NCBI GenBank assembly: GCA_940337035.1
Contig: CALNHX010003573.1
Span: forward strand, 62,001-126,000
Length of the DNA stretch: 64,000 bases
Direction: 5' to 3'
Source of the DNA: Agriotes lineatus
Lineage: Eukaryota > Arthropoda > Insecta > Coleoptera > Elateridae
How positions within the stretch are numbered: position 1 is the first letter of the stretch; every line of letters starts with the position of its first letter. A model generated the notes under the pieces. It was not told the DNA's origin. It worked only from the letters and a program-made list of their open reading frames with translations, and made no database searches. This document shows, one piece after another, positions 11,881 to 24,278 of this stretch. A program made the position numbers and the translations under genes.

Positions 11881-11935
11881 TGTATATCACACAACGTTTC
11901 GGGAGTTTTGATCTACTCCCGTCTTCAGGATACTT
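11881..11935 (-). other. hairpin with hammerhead-like core motifs
   Basis: On the minus strand: CTGAAGA, then the stem GGGAG...CTCCC closing a ~10-nt loop, then GAAAC. CTGANGA and GAAA are the two invariant strands flanking stem II in hammerhead ribozymes, which occur in Penelope-like and other retroelements. An extra C next to the first strand and an unclear stem I and III make an active ribozyme doubtful. It lies directly downstream of LINE fragments. Confidence 0.3.
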
Positions 11936-12872
11936 TAGACAGAAACGTATGCATAGGGATGGGAGACGAGTAGCAGATGTGCATATATCGTATATATTGA
12001 GATGGTTTAAAGCTCACAATTTAATTCTGTATGCAGAGAGAAATATTGAACAAAGTCAATGAAAGCACAGAGTTGAAATAGTTTATTTAATTGCAATCTA
12101 AACAGTAGTTGAAGTTATTAAATGCATTGGATGCAAGAAGCATAATTAGAGGGATAAGGGCTAGCATGAACAAAGCAGATTTCAGAGGGATTGAATTTGA
12201 AGTTTAAGTAAAAGAAAGATTTAAGATGGCTAATATAATATAAGTAATATGATAGGTTTGAAGCCGGACCCAATGAAAGTAAATAATACAAAAGGTTGGT
12301 TATGTGCATAACGAATATGAGCTTAGAGTTAGTAATAAAAGTACAGGCCAGTGAAAAGCAAGCAAGCTGAAAGGTAGATGGAAATCAAAGCAAGATAATA
12401 TAGAATTTGCAAAGAGCAATACAGAACGAGGGCAACTGAACTAAAGAATAATCACTAAAATTGAGTGTTCATAGCAAAGCAGTGATAAATAACGTTTTAT
12501 GTGACGAGAAAGAACAATTTTTATGTATGAGAAATAAAGACAATTTCTAGTTTTAAGCAACAAACAGGTTAATCAAATTTTATTTCTTTAGGTGAAATTA
12601 TAACTAATACTTCTTTCCTTTAAACAATATCAGATCGCGGTTACTAGGTAACGCGATGCTTTTTTTGTTGAAAAATAAGAAATAAATTCCAGTAATTGTC
12701 AAGCTGTGGGCAAATGGTGCTCCTGAATTTTAATGTTTTAATACAATAAAAATTGTTTGCCACGTATAAAAAGTATATCAATTTATGTTACAAGTTACCG
12801 GGCACGTGTGGGAGTGTTAGAAAAGGTTTCACCAGTAAAAAAAATATAAATTTGTGAAAACCAACTTCGGCT

Positions 12873-13324
12873 TTGGATCAGCACCGAATACCTGGATATT
12901 TCGAGCTGCGACACCGGTCCATTAGAACTTCAGAAGCCAGGGATCGCAAGTCCTACAGACCAGGAAGAGGTGTAAGGGGATCCCAGAACAAGATTTGGTG
13001 CCAGGGGAGCCACTTCCAACGAATAAGGACATCGCCGTCACCTGTAGCAGCTCCGAGGCGAGATCGGCGAGAATTTCAAATGATTTGGCATGTTGTTATG
13101 TGGTTGGAGTCCGGAAAGCAAGTGTACTTCGAGAATATATTTTGCTGAAGAGATTCATCGTGTTCCCGAGTGTCCAGATTTGTCCCAGTTCGAGTAAATT
13201 GCGAGCCGTTACCAAAAAATGCAATTTTGGCCAGGATTTGGAACTATCACAGGAAGTAGAACAAAAGATATCCAGCGTCGTTTTACGTCACAATCTGAAA
13301 CAAAATCAAGTTAGTTATTGCTAG
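12873..13324. other. GC-richer unclassified segment
   Basis: Two overlapping plus frames are open (12873-13148 and 12995-13324), but neither shows a domain I recognise. The block has clearly higher GC than its surroundings, which suggests an old insertion or a transcribed leader. No LTR ends were found. From 12,060 to 12,860, and from 13,325 to 14,120, I see nothing. Confidence 0.3.
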
Positions 13325-14122
13325 GCGGGAGATTTACTTTAATTTACCTGTGGTTTCTTGCAAATTTCGCTTTTGAATATCAAAACAAAACGCTGTGTGC
13401 ACCCGCGAAATTTTGTGGTTAAGTGCAGTTTTTGAGGTTATGAGTAATTAAAGCGAGTAGAGCGGTTGTACTAAAATTTGGCGCATTTGAGCTACTCTGA
13501 GTTAAATATTCTAAAGGATTATTTTACAATAAAACTCAAATTTGAACCTAACCTGAGATATTAGTCTTGTGTTTTGCCGGAGCTAGCCCAAAGGAATATT
13601 GCAATTCGATAAAATATAGAAAGGGGCAATAAACCATTTTATTAAAGAGTAATAAATACCTTTTATTTTAATTAGCCTTAGATACTGACAGGCAAAGCTT
13701 TATGTTTTTTTTTAAATTTAATATGGCTACCCAGAGTATTGTGTGGTGACTTGCCTTAATTATTTATTTAGATTTTTACTAATGCCTTTATTAGTTTAAA
13801 GCAGTCATTTCAAACAGGCACCGCAACGGAGAGCCAGTACAGTCATTTCAATATCTATGAGGTAAGACAAAAAATTTGGTAGAAATCATTCACTTTTATT
13901 TTGGATATATTATATTGACAGTGATTTATATTTTAATGTTGCTTTTGAGTTAGTTGTGTGTAGAACTGTTTTCGTTGTCAGCGCTGTTGTTAACATTCCC
14001 ACTTTAGGGTTATCGGCTTCTCTTCTTTGAGGACGTTTAGGTATTAGAAGACCTCTTGACTTCCAAAATTAGATTGAGGAGATCTAGAAAAGCCGCACAA
14101 GACATTTATGACCGTAAAACTT

Positions 14123-14192
14123 AGTGAGGTTTGAACCCAGATTTTCTAACCTAGAACTAAAAGCTTAAACCTCTGCACTATCTTCACTGGTT
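14123..14192 (-). mobile_element. tRNA-derived SINE head
   Basis: On the minus strand the stretch contains a B box GGGTTCAAACC (14,127-14,137) and an A-box-like TAGTGCAGAGG about 45 bp before it, the spacing of a tRNA promoter. The anticodon arm is degenerate, so this is a SINE head or tRNA pseudogene. The 3' limit is not defined. Confidence 0.4.
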
Positions 14193-14447
14193 GTAGACCT
14201 GTTTAGTTTGGTGAAACTGAAAATGTTTGTCAATATCACATTAATTATGTCAGGCCTTGTTGGCTAATTGTGATTTATATTATCCTTAATGTTATCTCTT
14301 TTACGACGGACGACAGAAGCTTAGCCATGATTCATAAGATCTAAGTCAATATACTGTAAGCTCTATTCAAATGTTAAAATGTCAGAGCTCTATGACCAAG
14401 TTCTGTAGAAAATAAATATTTGCCGCATCTTTTATTGGCTACGATAG

Positions 14448-15080
14448 TAACGGGTGTCCTAATGTTTTTATTGATTCATAAAGTATACAGTATAGGGTTA
14501 TGTATGGAACAGAATATCGGGTAAATGGTTTCCACGGCTTTACTGGCACATACGCGCTCTATTGTCGAAATTTTACATGACCTTTTTACATAAATGTGGC
14601 TGAATTTTATTAATACAGCACTCAATTTGATTCTTCAAGACGTGGGTGGTCGTCGGCTTGTTGGGATAAACATTAGACTTCAAAAAACTCCAAAGGAAAA
14701 AGGCCAACGGCGTTAAATCGCATGATCTCGGCGGCCAATTCTGACACAAAAACCAGAAATTACACGACCAGGAAATGACTCATGCAGTAATTGAATTGTT
14801 TCTCGGGCTGTATGGCATGTGGCACCGTCTTGTTGAAACCACAAGTCGTCCACATCCATATCTTGCATTTTTAAAATTAATTAATAAATTAAAATTTAAA
14901 AATTAATTTATTTTTAAAATATTGCTCCACAATTAAAACGCGCTGTTCTTTCGTATACCGCTCCATTTTTAATAACCCTGAATTATCAGCTGTCAAGCTG
15001 TCTTTTTTTTTCGTTGGCAACATTTTACCGCACAAATGGCGCAAGATTCAAATCTTGCGTGAATTTTGGGACACCCTTTA
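14448..15080 (-). mobile_element. mariner-type TIR element with transposase remnant
   Basis: Both ends read TAA[C/A]GGGTGTCC(T/C)AA into the element (left from 14,448, right end reversed from 15,080) and are bounded by TA, the mariner target duplication. About 630 bp, roughly half of a full element. Inside, on the minus strand, TCHTARETIQLLHESFPGRV (~14,830-14,770) and then shifted frames equivalent to N-W-P-P-R-S-C-D-L-T-P-L reproduce the second catalytic Asp region and the motif before the third Asp. Frameshifts show it is dead. The first catalytic Asp region and DNA-binding domain are deleted. Confidence 0.85.
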
Positions 15081-15170
15081 TAATCGGGTCAACATTAATG
15101 TCAAGGTAAACTTAATTTTATTAGATGTTTTGAGGTAATTTCCCAGCATTTTATTATTGGTTACATTCAG

Positions 15171-15226
15171 ATGTTAAAAATGGGCGATAATGGTGAAAAT
15201 GTTGAAGAAAATGCTGCAAACCCTGG
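15171..15226 (+). other. candidate 56-bp coding exon
   Basis: Preceded by TTATTATTGGTTACATTCAG (a plausible acceptor) and followed by GTATGT (donor). One frame is open throughout: MLKMGDNGENVEENAANPG. The short acidic peptide next to good splice signals, outside any repeat I can define, makes this one of the few possible host exons in the window. Length alone gives no statistical support. Confidence 0.25.
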
Positions 15227-15348
15227 GTATGTACAAAATAACATATACTGTTGTGATTGCTAGATGCTAGTTTTGAGAGATTTGGGTAGGAGTATGTAGA
15301 AGTATAGCTTATACTTGTTATAAGATACGTTATTTGAATAAGTTTTGT

Positions 15349-15600
15349 TTTTACTTCCCTCGTCTAAAAGACGAAAGAGTTATTGTAGTCGTGAAAAAGT
15401 TACCTTTCCAGATTTCTTTAATTCTTCAAATTTCAGAGTCCCTAGATGTCTTCCTGTCTGTCCGTCTATCTGTTTATTCATTTCAAAAACTATTTGTTTT
15501 AGAAAGTAGATGCGGATTATATGTTCACCTGGCACTAAACCGAATATACGTTCGGTCAAATATATACAGAATGGGAACCTTATAAAATTAAATGTTGTTT
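15349..15600 (+). repeat. microsatellite-bearing repeat, family M copy 1
   Basis: Starts with a short hairpin (CTTCCCTCGTCTAAAAGACG), carries a TGTC/CGTC tetranucleotide run at 15,452-15,470 and then TTATATGTTCACCTGGCACT. The same order of blocks, reversed, occurs at 41,410-41,895 and in part at 43,505-44,060, so this is a dispersed family. No coding capacity. Confidence 0.65.
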
Positions 15601-15744
15601 TTTTTTGCTTTAACTTAGGAATAGATAAAAGCAAACATTTGCACAAAGTTCAGGGTTTATCCTGGTAAAGGTGGCAAAAATGGGCACCACTAAGCGTGCT
15701 GTATATAATCCAGCCCCATCGCGCAGATGCGAGGAATTCCTTCG

Positions 15745-15925
15745 TGGCAGAACGGCACCAGGGGTTGGGTTGTGGGCGGGCTATTGTTAAGCGTTGAAAT
15801 TGCCTTCGCAAATGCTAAAATCGAGATGAGTTCAACTCCCACTGCATGCAATGTTTTTTTTATTTGCAAATTTATGTAATTCGCATTACCAAGGGTTTTG
15901 TTTTATTGTTTTAGTAATATTAGAA
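15745..15925 (+). mobile_element. SINE sharing its 3' tail with the copy at 43.6 kb
   Basis: Contains a B-box-like GAGTTCAACTCCC (15,828-15,840) and then a tail AATGTTTTTT...CGCATTACCAAG...TTTTATTGTTTTAGTA that matches, on the opposite strand, the tail of the SINE at 43,591-43,740. The tRNA-related heads differ more than the tails, suggesting different heads on one LINE-recognised tail, or strong decay. Confidence 0.55.
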
Positions 15926-16029
15926 ATGAGATTTTTAGTGTTGCAACTTGCGACGGAAGTTCTGAGTAAAGCCCTCTGTAGTTTTATTGCATATGTAGAT
16001 GCAATAATCTGATGAGAGCATATTAGCAT

Positions 16030-16293
16030 TGCAAATCCAAAGTAGACACTGTTACTGAAGCTGATTTACTAAATTCAATGAAGGATGCCGAAGTTAGTGA
16101 TTGTCATTTTTCTACAGACGGTTCTATTGGTGATAATAAGTGACTATCCAAACAAAATGGTAGAAAGCCAATGATCAGTTATAATGAACCCATCAACAAT
16201 GACGCTGATTACATTGATTCAGAATCGAGTACTAGCGATGATGAGACAGCATCTGCTAACTCTTCTTTTCTTCTTGTTCCGATCCTCTTATGA
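16030..16293 (+). pseudogene. acidic, Ser-rich coding-like stretch with one TGA
   Basis: A frame runs 87 codons from 16,030 to TGA at 16,291 with a single internal TGA at 16,141. It reads as protein: TEADLLNSMKDAEVSDCHF, then INNDADYIDSESSTSDDETA. Such acidic Ser/Asp-rich leaders occur at the N-terminus of several DDE transposases (piggyBac among them) but are not diagnostic. Downstream, the reverse strand 16,324-16,545 is also open. No domain identified. Confidence 0.3.
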
Positions 16294-16549
16294 GGTTGGG
16301 GTGACCACCGTAGAAATTAAGTTCTACCGTAGCTTTCTGAAATCTTCTACGCACATAATCGCACTATTACCTGAAGCTCCTTCCACGTACTCTACAGTCT
16401 TCCCTGTTCTCTTCAACAAGTAGTTGTTGCATATGACAACCTCTACGAGTAACATTCCCAAATTAACCAAGTGAGTATCTAGTGAACATGAATCAGCATC
16501 AGTCTTGTACCTCTTATAAAATGAGTTTAAGTTTATTTCATACATTGTC

Positions 16550-19100
16550 TTCTGCTATTAAATTCACTGAATTACAAAATACAATATGCTGAACTAGGCG
16601 TATTGAAGTGAAATTTACATTTGTCGCTGTAAATTAGAGATTCATGTAGATATACATATATAACTAATTTCTGGAGAAATGGACATCCACCTGTCTGCTT
16701 CTAAGGTGCAGAAATAATTTTGGTAGAAAATGACATATAGTAGAAACTTATAACACTAATTAGTTTACCAATCTCTCCATTTAAGTAGTATAGATTTTTT
16801 AGATAACCTCGCATAAACGATAAAGCAACATATAGTTGTATATATGAAATGACAGGCGTATCAATATGTATATTTTAAATTATAAGAATTCAACTACATA
16901 ATTGTTACAAATAAAATTATACAAATATTATTTAAATGAGAATATAATAATTCTTGTCGTACTAAGAACTGTTATAGGTATACCGGTGTAACAGGAAGCC
17001 ACTTGAATAAAAAAAACTGAGAAAGATTAATATTTTTAAAATGTACATACTTAGATTAATCACAATTAAAACATATTTTAGAATAGAAACTTCTTCTGAA
17101 ATGACGGAACTTTATGAATAACAAAAAAAAACACTTGTCACATCATACGTATTGATACCGTCTAAAAATGGCGAAGCATTTTAAATAATTATAATTAACA
17201 TGCAACTTAATTATAAAGCAAATAAAAAGGATATTGAGTAGAAAAGAACGGTTTTATTATTAAAATTTCTATTCTTACAATAGTATCGACAGTTCTTCAC
17301 TAAATTTGACTATCAATTTTCTAAAACAAATATAAGTTAGGAAGAATCACAGTTATTAATTCAATTTACATGTGATGTTATACCCGATACCATTTAGTTG
17401 TTGGTTGCAAGGGTAATTCAATTTGGTTAAAGATGATAAAAGTTTGTACTAAGTTATTTTATTAGTCAGGTATTATCTGTAAAAGAAATATTATCAGAAA
17501 AGATAAACCATAAGTTTGTTTCTCACATACGTGTTGTATAAAAGGCTTAATGATGCAGAATAGATGGGAACGGTCACATTTCAAAACTAGGTAACTTAAA
17601 AATATGACATGTTAACTAATACGTCATAAATTTTAGTAATTAGAGATCTGAAATTTTGATATTTTTTAATTGTGTTAATATCCAAGGTTTTGGCAGGTAT
17701 TAAAAAATTAACAAGATCAAAATAGAGGGGTGTGTAAAAATTTTTATTAGAATGACACCAGTTTAAAATTGGAGTTAGTAATAAATATTCAATTTGAATT
17801 ATAATAAATACTGGTATGTGCCCATAAGATGTGTTTTATAAGTAAGTGTAGCCACAAAAAGAAGAGTTGGTTAACATACTGAAAATGTTGTTGATGTGTG
17901 CGTGAAGCATAATCAACAGGGGTTGCTGACGACGGTATGGGCAAGCATTGTGTAGTGCCGCAAGGCGGGGCACAGGTTACCTGATATTTAGGTAACAATA
18001 AATGAAAAGGTATGGGCAAGCAGTCGAAAGTAACATGTGCAAGCCCATTTTACCAAATCAGAGAAAAAGAAATAGAGCTCGAAGAAAGAAAAGTCCAAAA
18101 TGTAAGTGAAAATTAAAGATTATATAAACCAATACCAGAATTGAGTAGAAAGCAGAAACTTAAAAGAACTAAACTGCTAATTTCAATAACGATAAAGTTA
18201 ATTAAAACAAATATTCATAAATTTAAAGACAAGCAAATTTAATAAAGCTAATAGTGTTCAAGAGAAAAGTTGAATAAATGATAGTAAGTATAGCATCATT
18301 AAAAATTAGTTTCATGTTAACATACAGTATTAATTACGTAAAATTGGATTTAATAGTAAATTTTTAACTAACCATATTTTGATAAATCTTCTCAATATTG
18401 AAAATACATATTTATATTAAATAAATATCAATTGCCACTTATTAAAGTCCTATGAGTTTTTGTGTGTACGTTTTAATTAAATTCTGCAGTAACCCAACTA
18501 GATTAAGAGTCGTACAATCAATTTTGTTACAAGTACATGCTCTAGCTGTGAACAAAAAGGATAAGATTAGAATATAACGTGTTTCCTGATATTAAATAAT
18601 TCATTTCAGTCACATAAAAATAAAGTCATAGGACCATAGCAAAGTTTTATATTAATTTATTAATTATGTATAGAAGACTGTAGTTAGTTTGCTAGTTTCA
18701 TGCTAGATGGTACAGGTGACTTGAACTACCTTCATAGCGTTACGGATACATACGTAGATATATAGATCTGTATGTTTATATTATTAACTAAAATCATCCC
18801 GTGAGCACCATGTGAATTGAAAATTAGTCAAGCAAATGTAATTCTGAAATAAAGTGAATTGCTTCGTCTAAAAGTCAATTAGTAATCGATAATGCTTTGG
18901 TCTCTCATAAATAAATGTTTTTTATATATAATGTGTTGTAACATATACTACTGTAACGCAGTTTATTTTAACTTTCTAACTCAACAAAATAAAAATAAAT
19001 TTCAGTATATCCAAAATGCTTGCATTCGATTTGTACTTTGTGTACCTTTTCAATCACACGTTATCTCCAAGAAACAATGAAACTAATATTCGAAGTAGAT
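16550..19100. other. AT-rich DNA without a supported gene
   Basis: Very AT-rich. A small perfect hairpin GTTACCT-GATATTT-AGGTAAC sits near 17,977-17,997, within a GC-richer patch that might be the 3' end of a retroelement. Otherwise nothing. Confidence 0.4.
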
Positions 19101-19119
19101 TTGACTATTTATTAGTAGC

Positions 19120-19470
19120 TTCAGCGTACTTATGCGAACGCTTTGTCCGTCCGTCCGTCCGTCCGTCCGTCCGTCTGTCTGGATCGCCTGTAACTTTCGA
19201 ACGGCTACAGATATCGAAATTGTGAAAGGGGGCAAAGTTGTTGCTAAAGTCCCGAGCACCTTCATGCGCTATTTGGGTTTGGCGAAAGGTGGCGATTTTC
19301 CACTTTGCAAACAAAATTTCCAAGCATTTTAGCACGGTGGCGGCTCGTTCACTTGGCGCCATCTACAGAACTTCAGTGGTCACGTTTTGAACTACACATT
19401 CTGGGTGCGCTATAATTCCACTTGGCGCCATCTACAGAACTTCGGTGGTCACGTTCTGAAGCTACTCTTT
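19120..19470 (+). repeat. (TCCG)n-bearing repeat with a 69-bp tandem duplication
   Basis: A CGTC/TCCG tetranucleotide run (19,145-19,178) leads into CTGTAACTTTCGAACGGCTA, a layout seen in many insect repeats. CACTTGGCGCCATCTACAG followed by TGGTCACGTT occurs twice, at 19,350 and 19,419. A third copy lies on the opposite strand at 24,597-24,642. Noncoding. Confidence 0.75.
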
Positions 19471-19689
19471 AGATCTGTAATTGAGCAGTTTATTTGGAAT
19501 ATTATTCCTTAAACTTATACATTTTAGGCGCCCATCATATTTATATGATTGAATAACAAAAATGAAATTTGTTTGAGGCCCGATAACTCATGTTATAGTA
19601 GAGATACGAGTTGGAGATTTTCAGAGGTAGTAAAGGAAGAATGAGAAATTATGTACGCAAAATTTAAATCATTTATTTTCAAAAAATAA

Positions 19690-20265
19690 CAAAACCATCA
19701 GTTTTTATAGATTACATTGAAAAAATGGTTTTACAAGCGCACTTATTTAGCTAGTAAAAAGCTAGGCATTCTTCAACTTATTTTAAAATATGCTCTCTTG
19801 GCTCTCCCATTTTGCATATGCGCTGCTCTTAAGCTTTTTTTAAATTGCAAAATTGATTTTCTAATTAAATCTAAATATATTTCGTCGCAAGACGTTTTTA
19901 TCTTTGCCCGCAATTCTTCTAGTGTTTCAAATGCTGTTCTACGCTGGAACTGTTCTTGTTCTTGAAGTGCATACTAGGTACAGTAATCCAATGGATTTAC
20001 ATCAGGTGAATTTGGTAGCCACACATTCAGTGTGTTCAAAACCAAACTTAAGATTTCGTGTAAAAGGAATTTTCGAAAACCAATCTCTTTAAGTTTCCTG
20101 TTCCGGTATTTTTCAACAAACTTGTGTGAGATTTGGCGACTTGGCATCCATATTTTACAATGTTTCTTGAACAATGATCCCGAGATTCACTTCATTAGCT
20201 GATTTAGCAAGAGATCTGTTGGGTGCTCATCTTGGAGACGTGTTTTTTTATCCACCCGGTATATT
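19690..20265 (-). pseudogene. mariner-like transposase relic
   Basis: On the minus strand, 20,215-20,160 gives a helix-turn-helix-like RSLAKSANEVNLGIIVQ. After a deletion, NVWLPNSPDVNPLDY (20,020-19,976) reproduces the P-x-S-P-D-x-N-P-L-D-Y motif that precedes the last catalytic Asp. ETLEELRAKIKT (~19,930-19,895) and the C-terminal S-I-L-Q-F-K-K...L-R-A-A-H-M-Q-N-G end follow in shifted frames. Most of the catalytic core between the HTH and PDVNP is missing. The minus-strand start TACCGGGTGGATAAAA near 20,262 may be its TIR; no matching end was found. Confidence 0.7.
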
Positions 20266-20821
20266 TTGAATATAAAGTATAACTATTTTATAATATCTGT
20301 TCTCATAACATCAAAATTTGAAGGATGCTTAGTTTTTTGTAATGACAAATTATTAAAATATGTTTTAGATATTTTATATTTGTCAAAACCATCGTTTAAA
20401 CAAAAACTAAAACCTAGAGTAGGTACTTAGAAGAACTTTTGCTTTCAACTAAGGCTTTTAAGCTTTTAACTTGATATTATAATATATATTCTTTCATTTT
20501 GTAATAACATAAAGATTTGATTTACTATTATGCATATTGTAAATTGTATATAGGATAATGTAAGGGGAGTGGAAGATGGGTTTTATCGAACTCCTGCCAT
20601 GTGTGTTATTTTTTTAACACAATAAACATTATTTGTATTAGTTTTTCCCAAGTCGGTTGAATAAAAAAGTCACAAAAATTCACATTATTAAAGTGTTTAT
20701 ACTATTAATTGAGTTGGAAACATTAAAGCACACAAAATATTTTTTTAGAATAGAATGCCCGCCAAAAATGGCGAAATTTTAATTAATAAACAGAATAACA
20801 AGTTGTCATTTTATATACATC

Positions 20822-21030
20822 TTGTGTGTGTCATGGTGTTGGCCCTGTTAGTCTATCTCTTAGGTCTGTGGTTCTCAGTAGACCACAGTTACTTTGGTGC
20901 TCAACTGCAAATGGTCTTACCGAGCCCGATTCAAATCGCCAAGCTGCGGAAAAATTTCGGTGCCCGCGGGATTCGAACCGAGGACTTGCTTAATGCAAGC
21001 CTAGCCCCTACCCAACTGCGCTATGCGGCT
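20822..21030 (-). mobile_element. tRNA-derived SINE, family A copy 1
   Basis: On the minus strand it starts AGCCGCATAGCGCAGTTGGG (A box), then TCCTCGGTTCGAATCCCGCG (B box), then an unrelated body ending near CCAACACC. The same head and body occur on the plus strand at 33,069-33,285. The two copies differ at scattered positions, so this is a dispersed SINE, not a tRNA gene. The rest of 20,266-20,821 is AT-rich without features. Confidence 0.8.
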
Positions 21031-21460
21031 TATTTAAAATTCAAAGCATACCAAATGTAATTCCTTTCAAGACTCCCGGTATATGCGTATTATAGCAGTG
21101 CTGACACTACATATCAGGAACATTGGACTAATGCAGACCAGAATAGCTATTTCTTTTAATGGTTTTACAGATGTTAATTTAAATTTTGCACAGAAATCAC
21201 CCCTATTCAATATGTTCTTACTTTTACCGACGATGGCATTATAGATGGTGGTCTAAAGGAGATGCAAGATATGTGTGACAAAACCTTAAGATTTTCAATT
21301 AAGAACAAAATAAATTGTATGTAAATAACGATTACGTTTCATAATATTTAGTACAATTTTCAGGAAATCCTAAGTCGATGTAGTTATACGTAGGTACTGT
21401 GCCTAGATGAATAAGGTCGTAACGTCAAATTTAGTGTTTGTAACATGTTTATCTCCAATT

Positions 21461-21691
21461 TCAAACATTTAGAATCAATACAAACCGATTGATTTGCATG
21501 GCTTTGCATGGTTCACAGGAAAAGCTGCATTTGTTAGGGTCGGTAGTCAACGCGCTAATACCCGCAGGAGCAGGTAAAATAATTTGTAACGAAACGTCTG
21601 GCGCCCCGCAGCTCGCCTGAAAAGCAACACCAATTGTGTCGGCCGTCAAGTACATGACTTCATTTCGTCTATTTTTCTTCGAAAATAGCAA
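21461..21691 (-). other. unassigned open frame, possible exon
   Basis: A 76-codon minus-strand frame in a locally GC-richer patch. The middle (FQASCGAPDVSLQIILPAPA) looks more protein-like than typical AT-rich noise, and a possible acceptor GTTGCTTTTCAG precedes the GCGAGC codons. Cysteines cluster near the C-terminal half (CSFSCEPC). I recognise no family. Could be a host exon or a degenerate element. Confidence 0.25.
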
Positions 21692-21699
21692 ACTGAAAG

Positions 21700-24270
21700 G
21701 CGCATAGCATCGAAGAATCGGCCAAATAACCTCCTATTGAAGAATAATGAGCATGTAGTTAACAAATAAAGGACCCGGCGGCTGCGCCGGCTCAAATGGG
21801 AAAATAAGTGACTCCGGTGTGAATGCTATTTGGGCATTCGCGCAGCTGACTATGATTTTTTGTTATGCGTCAATGGCTTTTATTTGTCGTTTTATCTAAG
21901 TGAACCGAACTGCTGGGTGCGTGTGCCCGCTCGCTTTCAAGATATTGTTAGGTTAAAGACAGTAATTTTGCCGGTCACCGGTACGTGAGCCACTACCTCG
22001 GTAATACTGTGTTGCTGAGAAGCACTTGAAATGTGTAATAATAGACATTGCACTGTGTTTGTTGCAAATAATAGAGGTGCATGATTAATATCCAATAACA
22101 TGCTGAAGTGCAGATGGAAGACCATTTCACTGTAGAGTGAATATGATTATTATAAACTGTAATTATAAGTATTTTCGTAAACATTTATTGTTTATTATTT
22201 TTGATATTTTGTCGTCCCAGGAAAAAAAATTGATAAACTACAGAAAAAGTTAATATTGTTTAAATTAGTGTAGAAACGAGAACTATAGCTTAATTAGGTA
22301 CATCATAGTGGATTAAATAATATGTACCTAATCTTGTTAAATTCAGTTCAAGTTAAATAATTATTATGTCAAAATAGTTGTTGCAAATCTATGATATTTT
22401 ATAACTTTTAATGAATTAATTTCCAAAGCTCCTTTACATAGCTTCTTACTAATAATTGCTAGTTTTTCAATTGTAAAGTGCACTTATCCTCAATAAGTTG
22501 TATGTAGAAATAGTACAATATAAATTAATTCAGAATAAGAAAACTTCTGATAAAAACTTAAGTAACAAACTTGCGACAGACATTTTTAACTCATAGATGT
22601 TGCAAATTCCACAATTATTTTGCAATCTGCAAAAACCTAGAATATCTACTTAAAGTAGGCAATGTTTTCCCTTCTGGGTCAATGCATAAGTAGTTAACAT
22701 TGCATGCTTTTATTTCGAACTTTATGGGTTTAAACTATAACAAAGAATTGCTAAAAATATCTAAAATTCTCACAAATAAAAAAATTCTGCTGATGAAGTA
22801 TTTTCTTAAAAAAATTACGCCTTATATCAGCTTAATTCCCTTATTTAGTAAATTTACAAGCTAAACAGCATTTGTTTTTCAATGATCTGCTGTTTCCCAG
22901 AACGTTTGTAGTGGAACCACTTTTGCTTAACTCTAGATTTATTTTCACCCTAGCGAAGAGGATGGTTCGGCCAGGTGACATGGCGGTTTCAATCACCCTG
23001 ATTTTCTATGCCAATTATAAATTTCCCACGCTCTTTAATTCTCGCAGTTATTCAGTCAACCGAACTGTTGATGTCGAGCTTCTGTACTTTCAAAAACGGT
23101 GTGATATACATTGTACTGTTATGAATTTGATGAACCTCTTGTTATCACTTTAAAATTCTTTGTAAATATTCGAAGAATACATTAGCGGATTTTACAACAA
23201 AATATTCATTTGTGTACTGCCATGGCTTCCAGCTAACTTTTATTTCGTACTGAATAATTAAACAGGACGTTACTGAATTTTAATTGACGTCCAGAATCTT
23301 GTGAAAATTTGTCATTTCATTCGTTTTCTAAATATTTGCTTTGTACCACCCTTAATGTTATCAGAAGGAATATAATAACTAAAATTTAACAAATGCCTTC
23401 TATGGCTATTATATTTATTTAAGGATTTTATGTAAATTTACATCAAATAATTGCTGTAAATGTTTGACATGTGATGTTTGGATTTTTCATATTTATAATA
23501 AATAGGTAATGTCAGAAGCATTTTATCATTTTTTCTGTCAATTTTATTGAATATAACTTCTGAAATTATCAAAAATGTGTCCATAATTCGAAATACATAA
23601 AATATACATAACAATCCATTTAAAAGATCGAAGTTAATAAGATTTCCTGTGAAACCGGAAGTGGGCCATTTTATTACATTTGTCTCTTAATCCAAAATTA
23701 TACTAATATCCTTGTAACAAGTTGCAGCCAAATTCGATAAGTATATGAGATAGAGGTCTCATTGTCATCCGGCATAATTAACACGATTAGTGAAAATATC
23801 TTGCAATATAAAGATCAAATAAATTAGCTGTGAAATTACATGGAATTATTGGAAAACAGGGCGCAGTCACTAACTTCTTTAACCGCTGAACGATCCAATA
23901 CTATAGTAGTAAAAATAGTAAATTACAACAAAGTACCTAAAACGAAAAAACTTCATATGGCACTTAAATGTAAATCACATAGATAGTTGAGGTACCCTTT
24001 TGTGTTCAACGAGATTGGGATGGGGTCCCAGTAATATAAAAAAGTGGACGTGACTACCTCCCTGGACTTTCCCATACTGGAAACTGTTCATATCGTCTTT
24101 ATTCAACAGTCTTTACAACATATCAAAATTTCAACTCGATGACTCACGTCTTCACCGTGATAAGCGTTTACACTTTCACGTAAATTGCGGGTAAATATAA
24201 AAGAACTAGTGAGTCACCCGAACTACGTTTCGGTTCGCAAAATTAAGAGAGATTCATTAATATAAATTTA
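21700..24270. other. no supported gene
   Basis: A GC-richer patch at 21,770-21,990 with short inverted motifs (GGCGGCTGCGCCGGC; GCCGGTCACCGGT), then AT-rich DNA. The 93-codon plus frame at 22,872-23,153 shows no recognisable domain. Confidence 0.35.
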
Positions 24271-24278
24271 AAAAAAAA

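Noticed and set aside
20940..21030. tRNA gene on the minus strand
   Set aside because: Good A and B boxes, but a second dispersed copy with the same non-tRNA body at 33 kb and a poor acceptor stem show it is a SINE.
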